Assembly: GCA_027257055.1 (NCBI GenBank)
Contig: JAPVLO010000059.1
Coordinates: 2,604,001 to 2,668,000 of the forward strand
Direction: 5' to 3'
Length of the DNA: 64,000 bases
DNA from: Cephalopachus bancanus
Taxonomy: Eukaryota; Chordata; Mammalia; Primates; Tarsiidae
Positions 10,528-22,465 of this stretch are shown one piece after another. Position 1 is the stretch's first letter; every line of letters begins with the position of its first letter. The notes below the pieces were generated by a model. The model did not search any database. It saw only the letters and a list, made by a program, of their open reading frames with translations, and was not told where the DNA came from. The translations under genes were made by a program, and so were the position numbers.

Positions 10528-12299
10528 TGGTGGCCTATTCTTATTCTCACATATGACCATTATGAGAAATCCATGATGATAATAATGGAAAAGTGGACAT
10601 TCTTGGAGAAGGCTAAGAAAGAAAGACTCAGACAAATGCAAAGGACTTTTAAGCCTCAGAAAGTGTTAAGAAATGGGAAAACAAAATTATCAAATAAATT
10701 TTTTCAGGTCACTTGGCTTTCTTTGTATCAAGAAATGGTCAACAAATACTCAGCAGGCATACATAAAAGCTATTTGGAGACCTCTTGAGGTTAACAGCAT
10801 GCAACATATTGCCACTGCTCCAGCCTGGCCAGGAATATTATTTATGCCACTCTTTCACAGCTGTATCAGTCTCCCATTAAACATTCAGAGTCTGCTTGTT
10901 AATAAACTGCATTATGAGCCGGATACATTGTCTGGATAAACTGCATTGTCCAAAACACTGCCCCATTATTACAGAAAATGCTGAATGTAATTAGTATTCC
11001 TCTTTGCATAAGCCACAGCTTCCAAAAGTGGTGCCATATTATAAAGCCTTAATTAATAAACAAGAGTTGGGCCATGACCAGTTACACTTATCTGAATTTT
11101 ATATTGTGAAGAAAGGTCACTGCTCAAATTCCGTTTACAAATATCTAAATTCTGGCTAGGCTGCATGAAGATAATCTAAGCAGAAAGCCTGAGAATTCTG
11201 TGTTGCTAATAGCATTGTGTTGGTACACCAACAATAGCAAGCGATTAACTGCTGGGACATAAACCATCCTGAGAAATGCTCAGAGTGGGATGATGATAAC
11301 ATTGTATTTCAGCTGTATTATATGATGCAATTCTTCTATTTGTTCATATGCAATTCCCATTTAATAGATGGAGGAACCAGGGTGGCTTTTCATATCTCTG
11401 TGAAGCCTTAAATGTGACCAAAAAAGAGTGAGTTGGAAAAAACACAAAAAAAGATAAGTGTGAGGTAGTGCGGGTGGGAACAGGGTTACATCACAATGGA
11501 ATGTAAGTACATAGTTCCTTTCTGCATTTCCAGCTGTTTTTTGTTGATTTTCTCCTAATATAACCCCAAAGGAAAGCATTTATGTAAGCCATGAGCATTG
11601 AACTAATATTTGGGACCATAATATTGAGCATCCCAGTGTATGAGCCTCAGCTAAAGGAGCATTTGCATTAAACTGCACTCACCTGATTAAAATCCATCAA
11701 CTCTATCTCTTGAGAATCACCTAGCACCTGTTAGGCTCAGCCATGGGGACTCTGCATACTGAGGCAGACCATAACCAGAGGGCAGCAAGGAATCAGACCA
11801 GGAGAGGAAAGGCAGGGGGAGAACATGTGATGTGTATTGAAAAGCAGATTGTATTAAAGACCGCCAGTGCTCAGACCTGAAAAGAATCCTAAGCCTACTG
11901 CAAATACAGAGCTGTGCGAACATGATAATTCTTTCAACAAAGTCCATAATATGGCTTATAGGGCCCTGTGAAAACAGGGTGGATGAGATAGTGTTACAGC
12001 TCAGCGAAGAGTGACTGGCCCAGCAATGGAATGTAGCATAAAGAGAAAGCCCAGAAATGGTTCTTGCCTCAGCAGAATCAGCAAGGGCTCAGGAAACTCA
12101 AGCCTTGGGACTTTCTGCAGCCTGAGCAAGCAAGCCGTCTTAACTCACTGCCCTTTCCATCAGCTCCAGGCACCAAGCACAGGCTCAGAGTCCTATCGGT
12201 CCGGGCAGGACCTGCTCCACCGTGACCACAAAGATGGCATTTGAATCAGTAATGGACTGCTAGAGGCCACCTTGATGCATTTGAAGAAGAGCTATTCCC
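10528..12299. other. Repeat-poor interval, no gene seen
   Basis: About 1.8 kb without a recognised transposable element. Frames at 10573-10939 (+), 11717-11947 (-) and 12011-12244 (+) are short and unremarkable. 12001-12245 has somewhat higher GC than its surroundings. Confidence 0.45.
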
Positions 12300-12415
12300 G
12301 AGACATTGGCTCAAGTCTTAGATCTGTACCATCTAGCGGTGTGGTCATGGACAAGCGGTCTTGCTCATATTTCGATCAGAGTAAAAGCAGATAATAAAAA
12401 CTAGTGAAATGAATG
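12300..12415 (+). mobile_element. MIR SINE fragment
   Basis: Sense MIR-like order: TCAAGTCTTAGATCTGTACC, then GTGTGGTCATGGACAAG, then a weak 3' half. Diverged. Confidence 0.4.
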
Positions 12416-12437
12416 AATGAAAGAATAAAATCTCTAA

Positions 12438-12655
12438 GGCAGGATTTCTCACTCCAGCACCACTGACATTTGAGGTGGGATAAGTCTTTGTTGAGGCAGC
12501 TGTACTGTCACATTGTAGGATGTTTCCAGCATTCATAGTCCTACCTACTAGATGGGAGTCGCATACACATACCTACAATTATAACAACCATAAAGGTCTC
12601 CAACATTGCCAAGGGTCTCCCAGGAGGCAAAACCACTCCCAGTTGAGAATCTCTA
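12438..12655 (-). mobile_element. MER20 (hAT-Charlie nonautonomous DNA transposon)
   Basis: Full-length reversed MER20: GCACCACTGACATTTGAGG, ATTGTAGGATGTTTCCAGCA, CCAACATTGCCAAGGGTCTC and CCAGTTGAGAATCTC follow the consensus order. The two ends form the expected short inverted termini. Confidence 0.85.
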
Positions 12656-12769
12656 ATGTATCTTCCAGAATTTAGATTCCAGGAGCTAAATTAGCATACC
12701 ATATACACATACAGTGCCCCTAATCATTAGGAAAACTTACGCAGATACCTTCAACATCATTGGAAACTC

Positions 12770-12890
12770 ATGTTGACAAAAATTTTTCCGAGCACCTATT
12801 CTCTGCCAAGTATCCAGATGAATGGGAAGATACCATCCCTGCTCCTGAGAAACTCACAAGTCTAAGTGCAAAGTGGCATTTTTACAGTTC
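12770..12890 (-). mobile_element. L2 LINE 3' fragment
   Basis: Antisense L2 3' end: GAGCACCTATTCTCTGCCAA, then ACCATCCCTGCTCCTGAGAA. Confidence 0.6.
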
Positions 12891-13164
12891 TATATCACAG
12901 AAAAGAGGAAAGTTCAGGTAACCATCTTTCCAATAAATAACAGAATATTCTTCTATCCAATTATACAGATGAATGGTAAAGACAAGCAAGAATCAGGGCA
13001 TATGTCTTTACTTTTAAAAGATTGCTACATGTATCAAAGGTGCTGACTCTTGATAAAGTAAATTTTTGGTCATTTTGGCTCCACTTAGTTGTCTGCTGTA
13101 GTTGTTTATTGTTAGGTGGGGAGTATCAGACTGAATGGACTATTTATGAGGTGGTCTAGCCTAA

Positions 13165-13430
13165 GAGCGTAAGCCAAGATAGAGAGCTCTGGAAAGAGAC
13201 TGACGGGTCTTAAGTCTGGATTCCACCACTTGCTTGTTTACCTGTGGCAATTCATTAACCCCTCCGATCCTCGGTCCTCCTCTATGAAAAGGAGATAACC
13301 ATGGAACCCACCTCACAGATTTGTTAAGAGGGTTAACAATTTATGTAAAGTGCATAACACAATGCCTTCCACAAAGCAAAAATTATGAAAGCAATAGCTA
13401 TTATCACTGTTATTGATATTGCTGCCTCTT
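13165..13430 (+). mobile_element. MIR SINE, near full length
   Basis: Sense MIR: AGAGCTCTGGAAAGAGACTG, TCTGGATTCCACCACTTGC, GGCAATTCATTAACCCCTC, then ACCTCACAGATTTGTTAAGA and GTGCATAACACAATGCCTTC in the consensus order. Confidence 0.82.
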
Positions 13431-13439
13431 TATTTTATT

Positions 13440-13640
13440 ATGGTCTGTTTTTTATTGTAGTAAAATATATTTAACACAAAGTGGACCATTTTGACTACTT
13501 TTAAGTATAGTTTAATGGCATTAGATACGTTCACATTGTTTTGTAATCATTACCACTATCCATTTCCAGAACTTTTATTTTCCCAAACTGAAACTCCCCA
13601 TCCATTCCTCAACCCCATTTCTCATCCCCAAGATTGTTCT
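13440..13640 (-). mobile_element. Old L1 3' UTR fragment
   Basis: Antisense L1M 3' end: TAAAATATATTTAACACAAA, then TTGTAATCATTACCACTATC and CTCAACCCCATTTCTCATCC. A short 5'-truncated insertion. Confidence 0.75.
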
Positions 13641-13832
13641 GTTATACCAAGTCCTTAACCAGGAAAATACCTTCTGAGGAAATGAGGACAAGTCTTTTGT
13701 AAATGGGACTACAGGCAATTCAAACCCAGGTACCCTGGAAACAGAAATAGTGCTTAAAATGGCCATTTGGGGTTATGTCGATGGGTTTAGTATCTATCAA
13801 CCAACTCCTAGGAGTAACATTCTAAGGGTATC

Positions 13833-13855
13833 TTTTTTTTTTTTTTTTTTTTTTT
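13833..13855. repeat. (T)23 homopolymer
   Basis: Pure T run. No retrotransposon body adjoins it on the right, so its origin is unclear. Confidence 0.9.
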
Positions 13856-14479
13856 AGGCAAATGACTCTGGGCTATTGTGCCTTTCCTTACCATCTTATT
13901 TACTATTATAGAAGCATTCACTGTATTCCCCACTTCAGCAAAGACTGGAACATCTGATCAATATTATTAATCCCAAGAAAAGTCCATGGACATTTATATT
14001 TTGGCAGCCTGGAATTGGTGGGAAAAGGCAAGTTGCTAGGTCTACGCTATCAAAAATCCTTACAGAAAGTGAACAAATCTTCTTGTTCAAGAATCCACGC
14101 CTTTTCAAGAGCATTCTTGAAAACCTTGTTTATAGCTGGTTTCTCAAAATAGCTAAAATGTTCCTAATTTTACCTCAAGCCTCTGTTCCAGCACATACTG
14201 TGTTGTACTTAGATGTTTCTCATCCACTGTCATTTCTGACAATGGATCTGACCTTATTATAATTGAGTTTAAGGAGTTTGTAGACAGGAACCCTATCTGA
14301 GCTGTCAGCACTTTGCCTGATCATCTTCCAGCAAGTGGCTCAGCAAAAGCACACAGCTAAGGATGCCCTGAAGCAGACTGTCAAAGGAAACTGACCAATG
14401 AGAGAGGTGTTTTGTGCTCCATGGCTAAAGCCATTTCTGCTAGATTGCAATTCTTCTGGGACACCCCAAGACAGACTCC

Positions 14480-14720
14480 ACTCAGACTCAATTGATAATA
14501 CACATGGTACATCCGTCACCATCTGTCCAGACATATTGACCTTGTAACATTCCCCAGGTACTTCAAGTCCAGTTGCAGCTCTGTGACTTTTGCCTGTGGT
14601 CACTTTGCCTGGAATGCCCTTTTCCTTTCCCCATTGTATCCACTCATTAAGACCTAGCAAAGTGTACCTCCTTTGAAAAGCCCTTTCTGTAGCCCCAAAG
14701 GCAGAAGTAGAGACGGCTGT
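14480..14720 (+). mobile_element. L2 LINE fragment
   Basis: Sense L2 3' region: TTTGCCTGGAATGCCCTTTT, then CTCATTAAGACCTAGCAAAG and AAAGCCCTTTCTGTAGCCCC match the conserved L2 tract. The 164-codon minus frame over 14340-14834 is antisense to it. Confidence 0.68.
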
Positions 14721-14829
14721 GTTGAACCAGGAAAAGCAATTGGAGCATTGAAATCTCCAAATGGAATCTGTACTTGGATTTACTTCAAAGGATATGGCAT
14801 TGTGTATGGTGTAATATATGGCAATATTT

Positions 14830-14960
14830 TTCAAGTCTGACTGTACATCACAGTGACCTGAGAGACTTTTGAAAAATAGATTCCTAGGATTCCCTCCAGA
14901 TGAGACAGTAGGTCAGAAGTATGTAGCCCAGGAAACTGTACAAGCACTACTTAAAACAAT
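14830..14960 (+). mobile_element. MER5A-like (hAT-Charlie) fragment
   Basis: CTGTACATCACAGTGACCTG, then GACTTTTGAAAAATAGATTC and the CAGTAGGTCAGAAG core follow the MER5A order. Terminal parts are lost. Confidence 0.6.
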
Positions 14961-14974
14961 AACCAGACATTGCT

Positions 14975-15110
14975 CCTGATGGACTGTATGACTTGAGGCA
15001 TGCTGAAGCTGTTTCCTCATCTGCAAAATCAGGGAAAACGATGGTAATCTCAAAAGGTCTAGGAAAGGACCAAATGAAGAAATGAATACAAAATTCTTAA
15101 GTGATGCTTC
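14975..15110 (+). mobile_element. MIR SINE 3' half
   Basis: GTTTCCTCATCTGCAAAATC followed by GATGGTAATCTCAAAAGG and a weak 3' tail. Confidence 0.6.
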
Positions 15111-16059
15111 ATTAAGTGGAGTTAGGATGCCAATTACTATGAATTTCCTTTAAAAGCTACTGATCACTTCTCCAAACCAATACTCCAGCTGGCAAAACCT
15201 TCCTCTATTAGGGAACAATTTGGCCAAAGAGTAAATGGATATCACACCAAGATGACATCCTGGAAGAATCAAAAGGGTATTGAGAAGTAGTCCACATAGA
15301 AAGCAGGACATGAGCATGTAATTCAGGTTTTCTGAAAGTCTATATTCTTCATTCCTATTGACCATTTCTCCTGATTAAAAGTATTCCCCAATAGCTGAAA
15401 CCATTAACAAATAAAACTCCACCAAATGTAGCTACTGTAGAGAGTTACCTCACTGTGTAAAATAGTTAGGCTTTTGTGTCTCTCATAGATCAAGGTTTCG
15501 ACATTTCAATACCTTTAATAAAGTATTTGCACAGCAAGGAAAAATGTATCTCATGACCAGCAGACTATAACACAGTGTTCTGCTTTTAGGAGCCATGGAT
15601 TTGTTAATTGTACTCCAAGGTGATGATGAGTCACACTTTTGCATTTAGTTAAAGAAGTCAAACAATGACTCTGTGAACCTTAGCTCAAAGTGTCCCTGAA
15701 TCCTAGCAAGATGTCTGACTATGGACTGTTTTGTAACACTTACAGATTTCAAAAAGCAGGCTTCCATGACAACTTACCAATGTCTCATGCAGAGTAATTC
15801 TTTATAAAGACATGATGATAGGAAAGTAGGAACAGTTTTAAACACTATGCAGAAGGGAAAGAAGAAAACCTACCCACCATATTCATCCTTTCAAATGTCT
15901 GACCTGAAGGCTCAACTTGGGAGATAAACAATACAGGCTTAGTGTCTCCTTTTCCAAAGAGCTAACCCTAGGAGAATTCATCCTTGTTGGAGTCAGCAGA
16001 GCAGAATCAGAGGCACTGCAGTATTAAGATTACAAATCATGGACACTGAAGACTTAGAA
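15111..16059. other. Repeat-poor interval, no gene seen
   Basis: About 950 bp. No element recognised. The minus frame 15150-15365 has no supporting features. Confidence 0.4.
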
Positions 16060-16225
16060 GGGAAAGGGTAGGGATGAAAAATCACCTATCGGGTATAATG
16101 AGCATGGGTGAGGGTGGAAGTTACACTTAGCCCAGACTTCTTCACCACTAATCAATGGATCCATGTAACCAAAAATCATTTGTACCCCTAAAGCTATTGA
16201 AATAAAAATTAAATAACAAAAACAA
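16060..16225 (+). mobile_element. L1 3' UTR (L1MA/L1PB-like) fragment
   Basis: AGCCCAGACTTCTTCACCAC, ATCCATGTAACCAAAAATCA and TTTGTACCCCTAAAGCTATT in the order of an L1 3' end, ending in AATAAAAATTAAATAAC. Confidence 0.75.
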
Positions 16226-16234
16226 ACCAAAAAG

Positions 16235-16445
16235 ACCCCAGGCTTTGAAGGCAGTGTTGCCTGAATCGGAATCTATTCATTAGCAGGACAACAGGGTCAC
16301 ATTTTTAGTCTCTGAGCTCTTTCTTTATTGCAAAATGGGAATAATAAAAACAACCCAGCTTCTAAGGTCATAATGCAGATCAAATTATATAGAAAGCGCT
16401 TAACATGTGCTCAATGAAGTTGATCCTATTGTTATTGTTGTAATT
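16235..16445 (+). mobile_element. MIR SINE
   Basis: GGCTTTGAAGGCAGTGTTGC, GGGTCACATTTTTAGTCTCT, TGCAAAATGGGAATAATAA and GAAAGCGCTTAACATGTGCT match sense MIR from A-box region to 3' end. Confidence 0.75.
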
Positions 16446-16514
16446 TATTATTGTCATTAATATCAAGGGAAGGACAGTAATGTGGGTTTCCTAGGGATGT
16501 CAATCAAGAAATAC

Positions 16515-16645
16515 TGAACTGCTAGATGGTAGCAAGCACAGTTGTAAGCAGGATAGACACAATCAGTACCTTCACGGGGATACAGGTGCAAACAGGATAG
16601 ACACAACCTGTACCTTCATGAAGTTATAGTCTAGTTCAGAGGCAC
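16515..16645 (-). mobile_element. L2 LINE 3' fragment with internal duplication
   Basis: Antisense L2-like stretch around AGGATAGACACAATCAGTAC and TATAGTCTAGTTCAGAG. A ~44-bp unit is tandemly duplicated: 16549-16574 repeats at 16593-16618 with three mismatches in 26. Confidence 0.5.
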
Positions 16646-17938
16646 AAAAAGTTTTTTTGGCCTCCATCTAATTTATAAACAACACAGAAAATGTAGCAAA
16701 TGTTTAAAAACTGGGTCACTTCACCAAAAGTCCAGATTTCTGGCTTCTCTTTGAAAACATCAGAAATTGTGGGAGGGAGGGTGATCTCTCTCCACATGCC
16801 AAGCCTTCTAAGTCCCAAAGAGCCAACCTTTTGCTGGAGAGTGGCCTATTGGCTTCTCTAATTAAGAGAAAACTCCTGGCTATGCATGATGCGGGGTCAG
16901 GAGAATTGTGAGAGACAAGGAAGTTGAGGACACAGGTCCAGAGGACCAGAACTGTAGCAAGGAAGGAGAAAGGAGACTTGGCACTGGTTCTCTTTCACAG
17001 AGTTTGTTTCTCAGCTCAGCTCGCTTTGTTTGGCTGGACACAGAAAACCCTGGAGGAGAACTCTGATTCCAACTTGCACTTTGCACAGTTAATTATTTGG
17101 AGCTCCCAGAAGGTTGGAGAGAGCAATGACTTCCCCGGCAGTGGCAGTTGGACTCGCTTAGTTCTTTTTTTGCCCCAGGGGCCAGAACCCAAGGAAGGGG
17201 GGTTATTTGTTTTGGCCTTAAACCAAATCTGCCCAGAGACACAGACAGATGTTCTGACCTGAGACAAGAAAGCTACTATTTCAATGCCTAGTAAAGTCCC
17301 CCTCTCTTGCCTTCCATAACAGGCTACTAACCAAAAACATGCATTTCCCCTGTTCAAACTATTGACTTCTCTCCCTTGCAAATTGGAAGTAATGTTCAGA
17401 AAAAAGTTATTACATGCCCAAGAACTCCATCTCTCCTCTTAAATGAGATATTTCATGTTTTCTAGGCAGATAGCCTGGAGACAAGTAGGGGAACTAATTG
17501 GAATGGATCAATGAAACAACAAAAGCCCTTTTGTGCACAACTTGCTACTAAGTGTCCACAACTATGTTCTAGTAGGAGATCCATGACAAGTCCTTCATAA
17601 ACAGGGAAACAGGAGAGAACAATTTACACTGCATAGTTGTGAAGCCAATAACAGAGCAGAACAATCTTTCAGCAGTCCCAGAGAGATTGTACCCACATCC
17701 AATCAAAGTCATTACCATCAATGGCATTCCTCATTTAAACCAATGTTTATGAAGATTTGTCCGACCCAATACAGAATGAAACAAGTGCAGTTAGCTGCTA
17801 CAGGCTGCCTCTACCTCTCCTGAATTAGAACATATGTCATGGTTGGTTATTACAATAGAGGTTCAACTGGAATTCTTATCAAACTTGATAAATCCCTCAA
17901 AGACAAGATAAGGCCCATTTTAAACTTATACTGCATTT
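16646..17938. other. Repeat-poor interval with moderately GC-richer block
   Basis: No repeat recognised. 16920-17270 has higher GC than its flanks and overlapping 112- and 121-codon frames on opposite strands. Neither frame has a signal peptide, repeats or cysteine/metal motif that I can name, and no splice framework was identified. It could be conserved noncoding DNA. Confidence 0.4.
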
Positions 17939-18625
17939 AATTTATTCATCCAATCATGCAATACGTATTCATCGAGTACCTCTTAAGCACCAGGCATTGT
18001 GCTAGTTGCTGGGGACATCAAGATGAGTCAAAACAAAGACAGGGCCTGTCCTCAAGGAATCCAGAGGGAAGGAAGTCATTAATCAACAGATCTCACAAAT
18101 ATAAAACTGACTGAAAGGTATATAAAAAGAAGTAATTTGGTACTGGAAGGCTATATAAAAAAGAGTGAGTCTAGCTATGGGGTAGAGAAGCAGGGAATTT
18201 TTCTCAGAAGAAATAATGCTTGAGCTGAGATTTAAAGCCAGGGGAAAAAAATCATAGGCTGAGAAAATCAGATGTGCAAAGGCCCTGAAGTGAGACTGAG
18301 CTGTGAATATAGGAACTGAATAGAGGCCAGTGTGATTAGAGCAAAGAGCAGAGAGTGATGAGGATGGAGAGTTGGTGGGAACCAAGCAAGGTTTTATGGG
18401 CCATGTCAAAGATTTTAAAAAACAGGAAGCCATTTAGAGGTTTAGTGACAGTGGTTGATATAATCAGATTTATGTTTAGAAAAACACAGATCTCGGGTGG
18501 TGTTTTTTTTGGGGGGGAATGCATAATAGATTCAGATAGACTAGGTAATCTAGACCTCCAGGAATACAGATGGCAAATTAGACTTGGATGGTACGGTGCT
18601 AGAGGTGATAAAGTAAAGATGACAT
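17939..18625 (-). mobile_element. L2 LINE, 3' region
   Basis: Antisense L2 from the 3' end inward: AGCACCAGGCATTGTGCTAG, CAAAGGCCCTGAAGTGAGAC, AAGCCATTTAGAGGTTTAG, then a degraded segment. Interrupted near 18508-18524 by a T8/G7 slippage tract. Frames over it are spurious. Confidence 0.75.
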
Positions 18626-19905
18626 ATTCTAACAATATTTGCTATGGATCAACACAAGTTACCAGAGTCATCCCAATGGCCCAAAATTGGTACTAATTGT
18701 AATTTCTGATTCTGTGAAGCTAAGAAAGGACATTTAAAAAGACCAAACTAAAAAAGACCTAACATGTCTATACTACCTTATCCTCAGCCGCAGGGTCCCA
18801 CCATGTACTCTGAGTGATCATTGCTCTATTTGAATTTACAAATTCTGAGTACGACACCACAGGAAACCCATTAAATAGTCAGGGAAGAAAATGCTCACCA
18901 TTCAGCATTGACAAGAAAGATGACAAGTAGGTTTTCAGGTGAAGTTGGTGAAATGTTGAATTCCTACTCTAGTGTCATTAGCACTGCTCCTGACTTTAAA
19001 AATATATATTTTGGTTAATCAAAACTATGGGTCAATCAACTGTTCCACAGTGACAGCTCCTGTAGTCATAAATCTTTGTTATTGCCTGAAGCTGACATGG
19101 TCTCAGTCCACAGGAGAGTAAGCGGCAAAGACAAATGTTTCTCTTCATTTTCCCCAATGGGAGTTAAGCAATGAGTAATAAAAGGATATAAATTATTCAC
19201 ATGGCTGTCTAGAAGCTTTTGATTCGAGGTTTGGGAAAAATAATGGAAGGGGTGGGGTGAAAAACAGAACTCTGAATGAACAAATTTATTTTGAAAACGA
19301 AAGGATGAGTTTCTGAGGTAGACCCAATTACCACACACAGAGCTCCAGGATCGACAGCAGTGGCCTCTGATTCTTCCACACAATGGTTCATTCATTCCTT
19401 ACATGTGTTTGAACGATCATTATTAACCTGTGGTCACCTGAAAAGAACTCAGTTTCTGCCAATCAGTTACCCTGGATTTTCTGAAAATGAAAATGGGGAG
19501 AGTCAGAGAGAAGGGACAAAGTGCTGAGAGAATGTGACAAAAGGAAGAGGATGGACAAAAGGGCATCAGCCAGTGAGGAAGAGAAAACATTTTCGGCTTT
19601 GTTTTTGCTTTTAGGGGATAGGAAAGAGTCAGTGTTAAGGTATGGAAGTGGATAGGAGCTGAAGGGTTGCTTGTTAATAAATGTGGCCTGCATTAGATAT
19701 ATGGCTCTCTTTCATAATTTCTAAGAAATACATGTAGAGGAGTCCAGTTGTTTTGAGAAGTTTGTTTTCTTGCCAAACTGAGTTTCCTTGAGTGTAAGTC
19801 TCCAAGATTAAACCACATGCATCCACTACTTATAAAGACTAGAAGCACATTCATTGAGCAGTCCATGACGTAGGCACTATACCAGGTACTAACAGCAGAA
19901 GGGAC
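18626..19905. other. Repeat-poor interval, no gene seen
   Basis: About 1.3 kb. 19845-19905 may be a weak antisense L2 3' end (AGGCACTATACCAGGTACTA). The minus frame at 19066-19395 lacks recognisable features. Confidence 0.4.
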
Positions 19906-20345
19906 CGAAAAACCCTTCATGACCCAGCCTTGGCGTGCCTTCCTCCTTTTATTACCTGCTAATTCTCCTTTAAAACTAAGATCACAGTCCTTTTGTTGTG
20001 CAATTCACAGAAGACCATGCTCTGGTCCCCCTCTGTGCATGTGACCATGTTTCTCTCTGCGCTGAGCACCCTTCCTCACCCATCCTGCTGCCCTGTACCT
20101 CTCTGCCTGCATCTGTCTCGCTCCTGCCACCCCGGGTCTGTTTCAATGTTACTTCCTCAGGACACCATCGAATTCTGAGCTGAGTCAGGTGTACTTTCTC
20201 TGTGCCCTCACTGTACCGACCTTGACTGTAGTCTGAGTAGCATCTGATGCTAACTAGATGGTGTGCAAGCTTTTGGATGACAGGGGTTAAGTATTTATTA
20301 TTTTGTATCCCCAACCTCTGGCATACCATGAGACACAAAATGAAA
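19906..20345 (+). mobile_element. L2 LINE 3' region
   Basis: Sense L2: ACCCTTCATGACCCAGCCTT, then CTCTCTGCCTGCATC, then TTTTGTATCCCCAACCTCTG with the 3' UTR ending in ATGAGACACAAAATG. The 197-codon minus frame across 19982-20575 is antisense to L2 and MIR sequence. Confidence 0.72.
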
Positions 20346-20349
20346 AAAG

Positions 20350-20985
20350 AAATACACTTGATGCCCAACTCCAAGGAACTTTCAGTGTAGTTAGTCAACA
20401 AAGAACATTTTGAAATATAATACAGCACAGGGCAATATAAAATAAGTGCCTTATTAATGACAAAGTAGGTATTTAGAGAAGGCAAAGATAACTTTGGACT
20501 GGGATGATGGGAGTAAGAGCAGCAATAGTTAGTTGTTTCCAAAAACAACCCTATAGAATGATAATAATATCCCAATTAACAAATGAGGAACCCAAGGTTC
20601 AGAGAGGTTAAGTGATTTTTTTTGAGGTTACATAACTAGTAATAAGCAAAGCTGGGATTTGAATTTGAATTCAAGATTTCAAAACACTAAGAATAGGAAG
20701 GTTGGTATCCTAGGTAGTATAAAAACATACACAAATACGCAAAGGTGATTAGGAGCAATGCATGTACTGGAGATTTGAAAACATGGGTTGATGGAATATA
20801 GGAATATTAGAGACACTGATCCTAGGAAGTGACCTGTGACTAGATTGCTGGGGGCCTTGAGTGCCAGACTGAAAAACTTGAGTACCAAGGAACCATTAGA
20901 GGCTTTGGAATAGAGAAAACATGATCAGAGATAAGTCTTTGAAAGACTTATTAGGCAGTGAGACATAAGATGGACTGGGAAGATA
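20350..20985 (-). mobile_element. L2 LINE fragment, split by a MIR
   Basis: Antisense L2 on both sides of a MIR. Left part has CTCCAAGGAACTTTCAGTGT. Right part (20700-20985) has GGCCTTGAGTGCCAGACTGA and AAGGAACCATTAGAGGCTT. Confidence 0.6.
20545..20675 (-). mobile_element. MIR SINE nested in L2
   Basis: Reversed MIR core: AAATGAGGAACCCAAGGTTC, AGAGAGGTTAAGTGATTTT and TGGGATTTGAATTTGAATTC. Confidence 0.72.
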
Positions 20986-21171
20986 AGAAGGAAGTTTGCA
21001 AACAAGGTAACTTTTGGGGAGGGAAATCTTTTTCTCTACCCTATGTTTAATGATTGGGGGCCTATGAGTTAAACTGACAAAATACAGATCAACAGGAGAA
21101 AAGTATATTCATATGCATATGAGAGCACACAAAAGAAGTAGCTCAATAAATTGTTGAAGTTAGAGGCAAAT

Positions 21172-21650
21172 ACAGTCATATCTCTGTATCCATGGGGATT
21201 GGTTTTAGGACCCCTGTAGATTCCAAAATCTATAGATGCTTAAGGCCCTCATATGAATGGTGTACTTGCATATAACCTATGCACATTCTCCCATATACTC
21301 TAAATCATTTTTCTAGGTTACTTATAATACCTAATACAATGTAAATGCTTTTTTTTGGAGACAGGATCTCACTCTGTCACCTAGGCTGCAGTGCAATGGC
21401 ACCATCATGGCTCCCTATAACCTTGATCTCCTGAGCTCAAGCAATCTTCCTGCCTCAGCCTCCCAAGTAGCTTGGACTACAGATGCATACCACCACACAT
21501 GGCTAATTTTTTTTAAAGTGTAGTTATTACACTGTGTAGGGAATAAAGACAAGAAAAAAGTCTGTGCTTATTCAGTACAGATGCAATTTTCTGTTTTTGA
21601 ATATTTTCTATCCTCTTTTAGTTCCCCTGGATCCAGAGGGTCAACTGTAT
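21172..21650 (-). mobile_element. MER2 (TcMar-Tigger nonautonomous), split by an Alu arm
   Basis: Reversed MER2: ATCTCTGTATCCATGGGGAT at the left end, TGCATATAACCTATGCACAT, TTATAATACCTAATACAATG, then after the Alu AGGGAATAAAGACAAGAAAA, GTCTGTGCTTATTCAGTACA and GGGTCAACTGTA at the right. The two halves are colinear, so the Alu arm came later. Confidence 0.85.
21351..21525 (-). mobile_element. Alu monomer or truncated Alu, nested in MER2
   Basis: A single Alu-like arm (CAGGATCTCACTCTGTCACC to CACCACACATGGCTAATTTT) with a short T run at its left end. It stops at the linker-like TTTTTT, so only one arm is present. Confidence 0.8.
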
Positions 21651-22465
21651 ACCTAAATTAGCAGGGGAATGAGAGTGGGGAGAAAAGGCCTTTATAGGAA
21701 GAACAACTGGGTTTCATTAGGAAAGATAAAGGGAAGGGAAGGAAGTTTGTGAGAATGTTTGTTCATCCAGGTACAAGTGTCTTTCTACCCTCTTCATGGC
21801 TGTAAAACTCCCCCAGAGAGGGGATTTATGATAGGTTTACTCTTAGTCGCTTTTCTGGGAGTAAAAGCCATCCTGAAGAAGGAATTTATGAAAGTCTCGT
21901 TACCCAGAAGTCTTGTTAGTCAAACAAGAGAAGCCTTCTGCACGTGCTGAATCCCAAACGTCTTCAGCTTAAAGACATCTTCATACCAACTCTGGGATTC
22001 CGAGTGGGTCACCATATTGCCAACTAGCAGCCTAGCACAGCTCTCTAACTCTAAAGTCACTGATGTCTGGGAATGGAGTAAAAAGGGGGGATTCAAGCTA
22101 TACTGTAAAAGAAGACACTAACAGCCCCTGACAGCTGAGTTATTGTGGGCCCGAAAGAAAAAGAAACTAACGGTGGCCTAAGAGTATTAAGCCAAGATGA
22201 CAGAGAAACTCTTGACACCACTAACACTAATGAGGAAGCCAGAGAGAAAATAGATACTGGTTTGAGGAGAAAAAAATTTAAACATGCTAAATAAGGCACT
22301 GTAGAGAAAATCTCTAGGAGGCAGTTGGGAACGTGAGACCAGAAAACCAGAAGAAGATTAGTGCAAGAAATGCAGCTTGGGGATCATTTGTCTAAAGGTT
22401 CCACTTGAAGCCTTAGAAAATGTGGACGTATCTTCAAAGGCCAAGGAAGAGAAATAGAGGAGCAG
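21651..22465. other. Repeat-poor interval, no gene seen
   Basis: About 800 bp. The plus frame 21759-21950 and minus frame 22093-22299 have no supporting features. Confidence 0.4.

Noticed and set aside
13833..13855. T23 run as a retrotransposon tail
   Set aside because: The sequence to its right is not recognisable as a retrotransposed body and no target duplication was found.
14340..14834. 164-codon minus frame with cysteines
   Set aside because: Antisense to an L2 fragment. No domain order, and no start or splice context.
16924..17381. Overlapping 112- and 121-codon frames on opposite strands
   Set aside because: No family resemblance, no splice or promoter evidence. Kept only as a note on a GC-richer block.
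19982..20575. 197-codon minus frame, the longest in the window
   Set aside because: Covers the antisense of an L2 3' end, then L2 and MIR remnants; the length is chance in repeat sequence.
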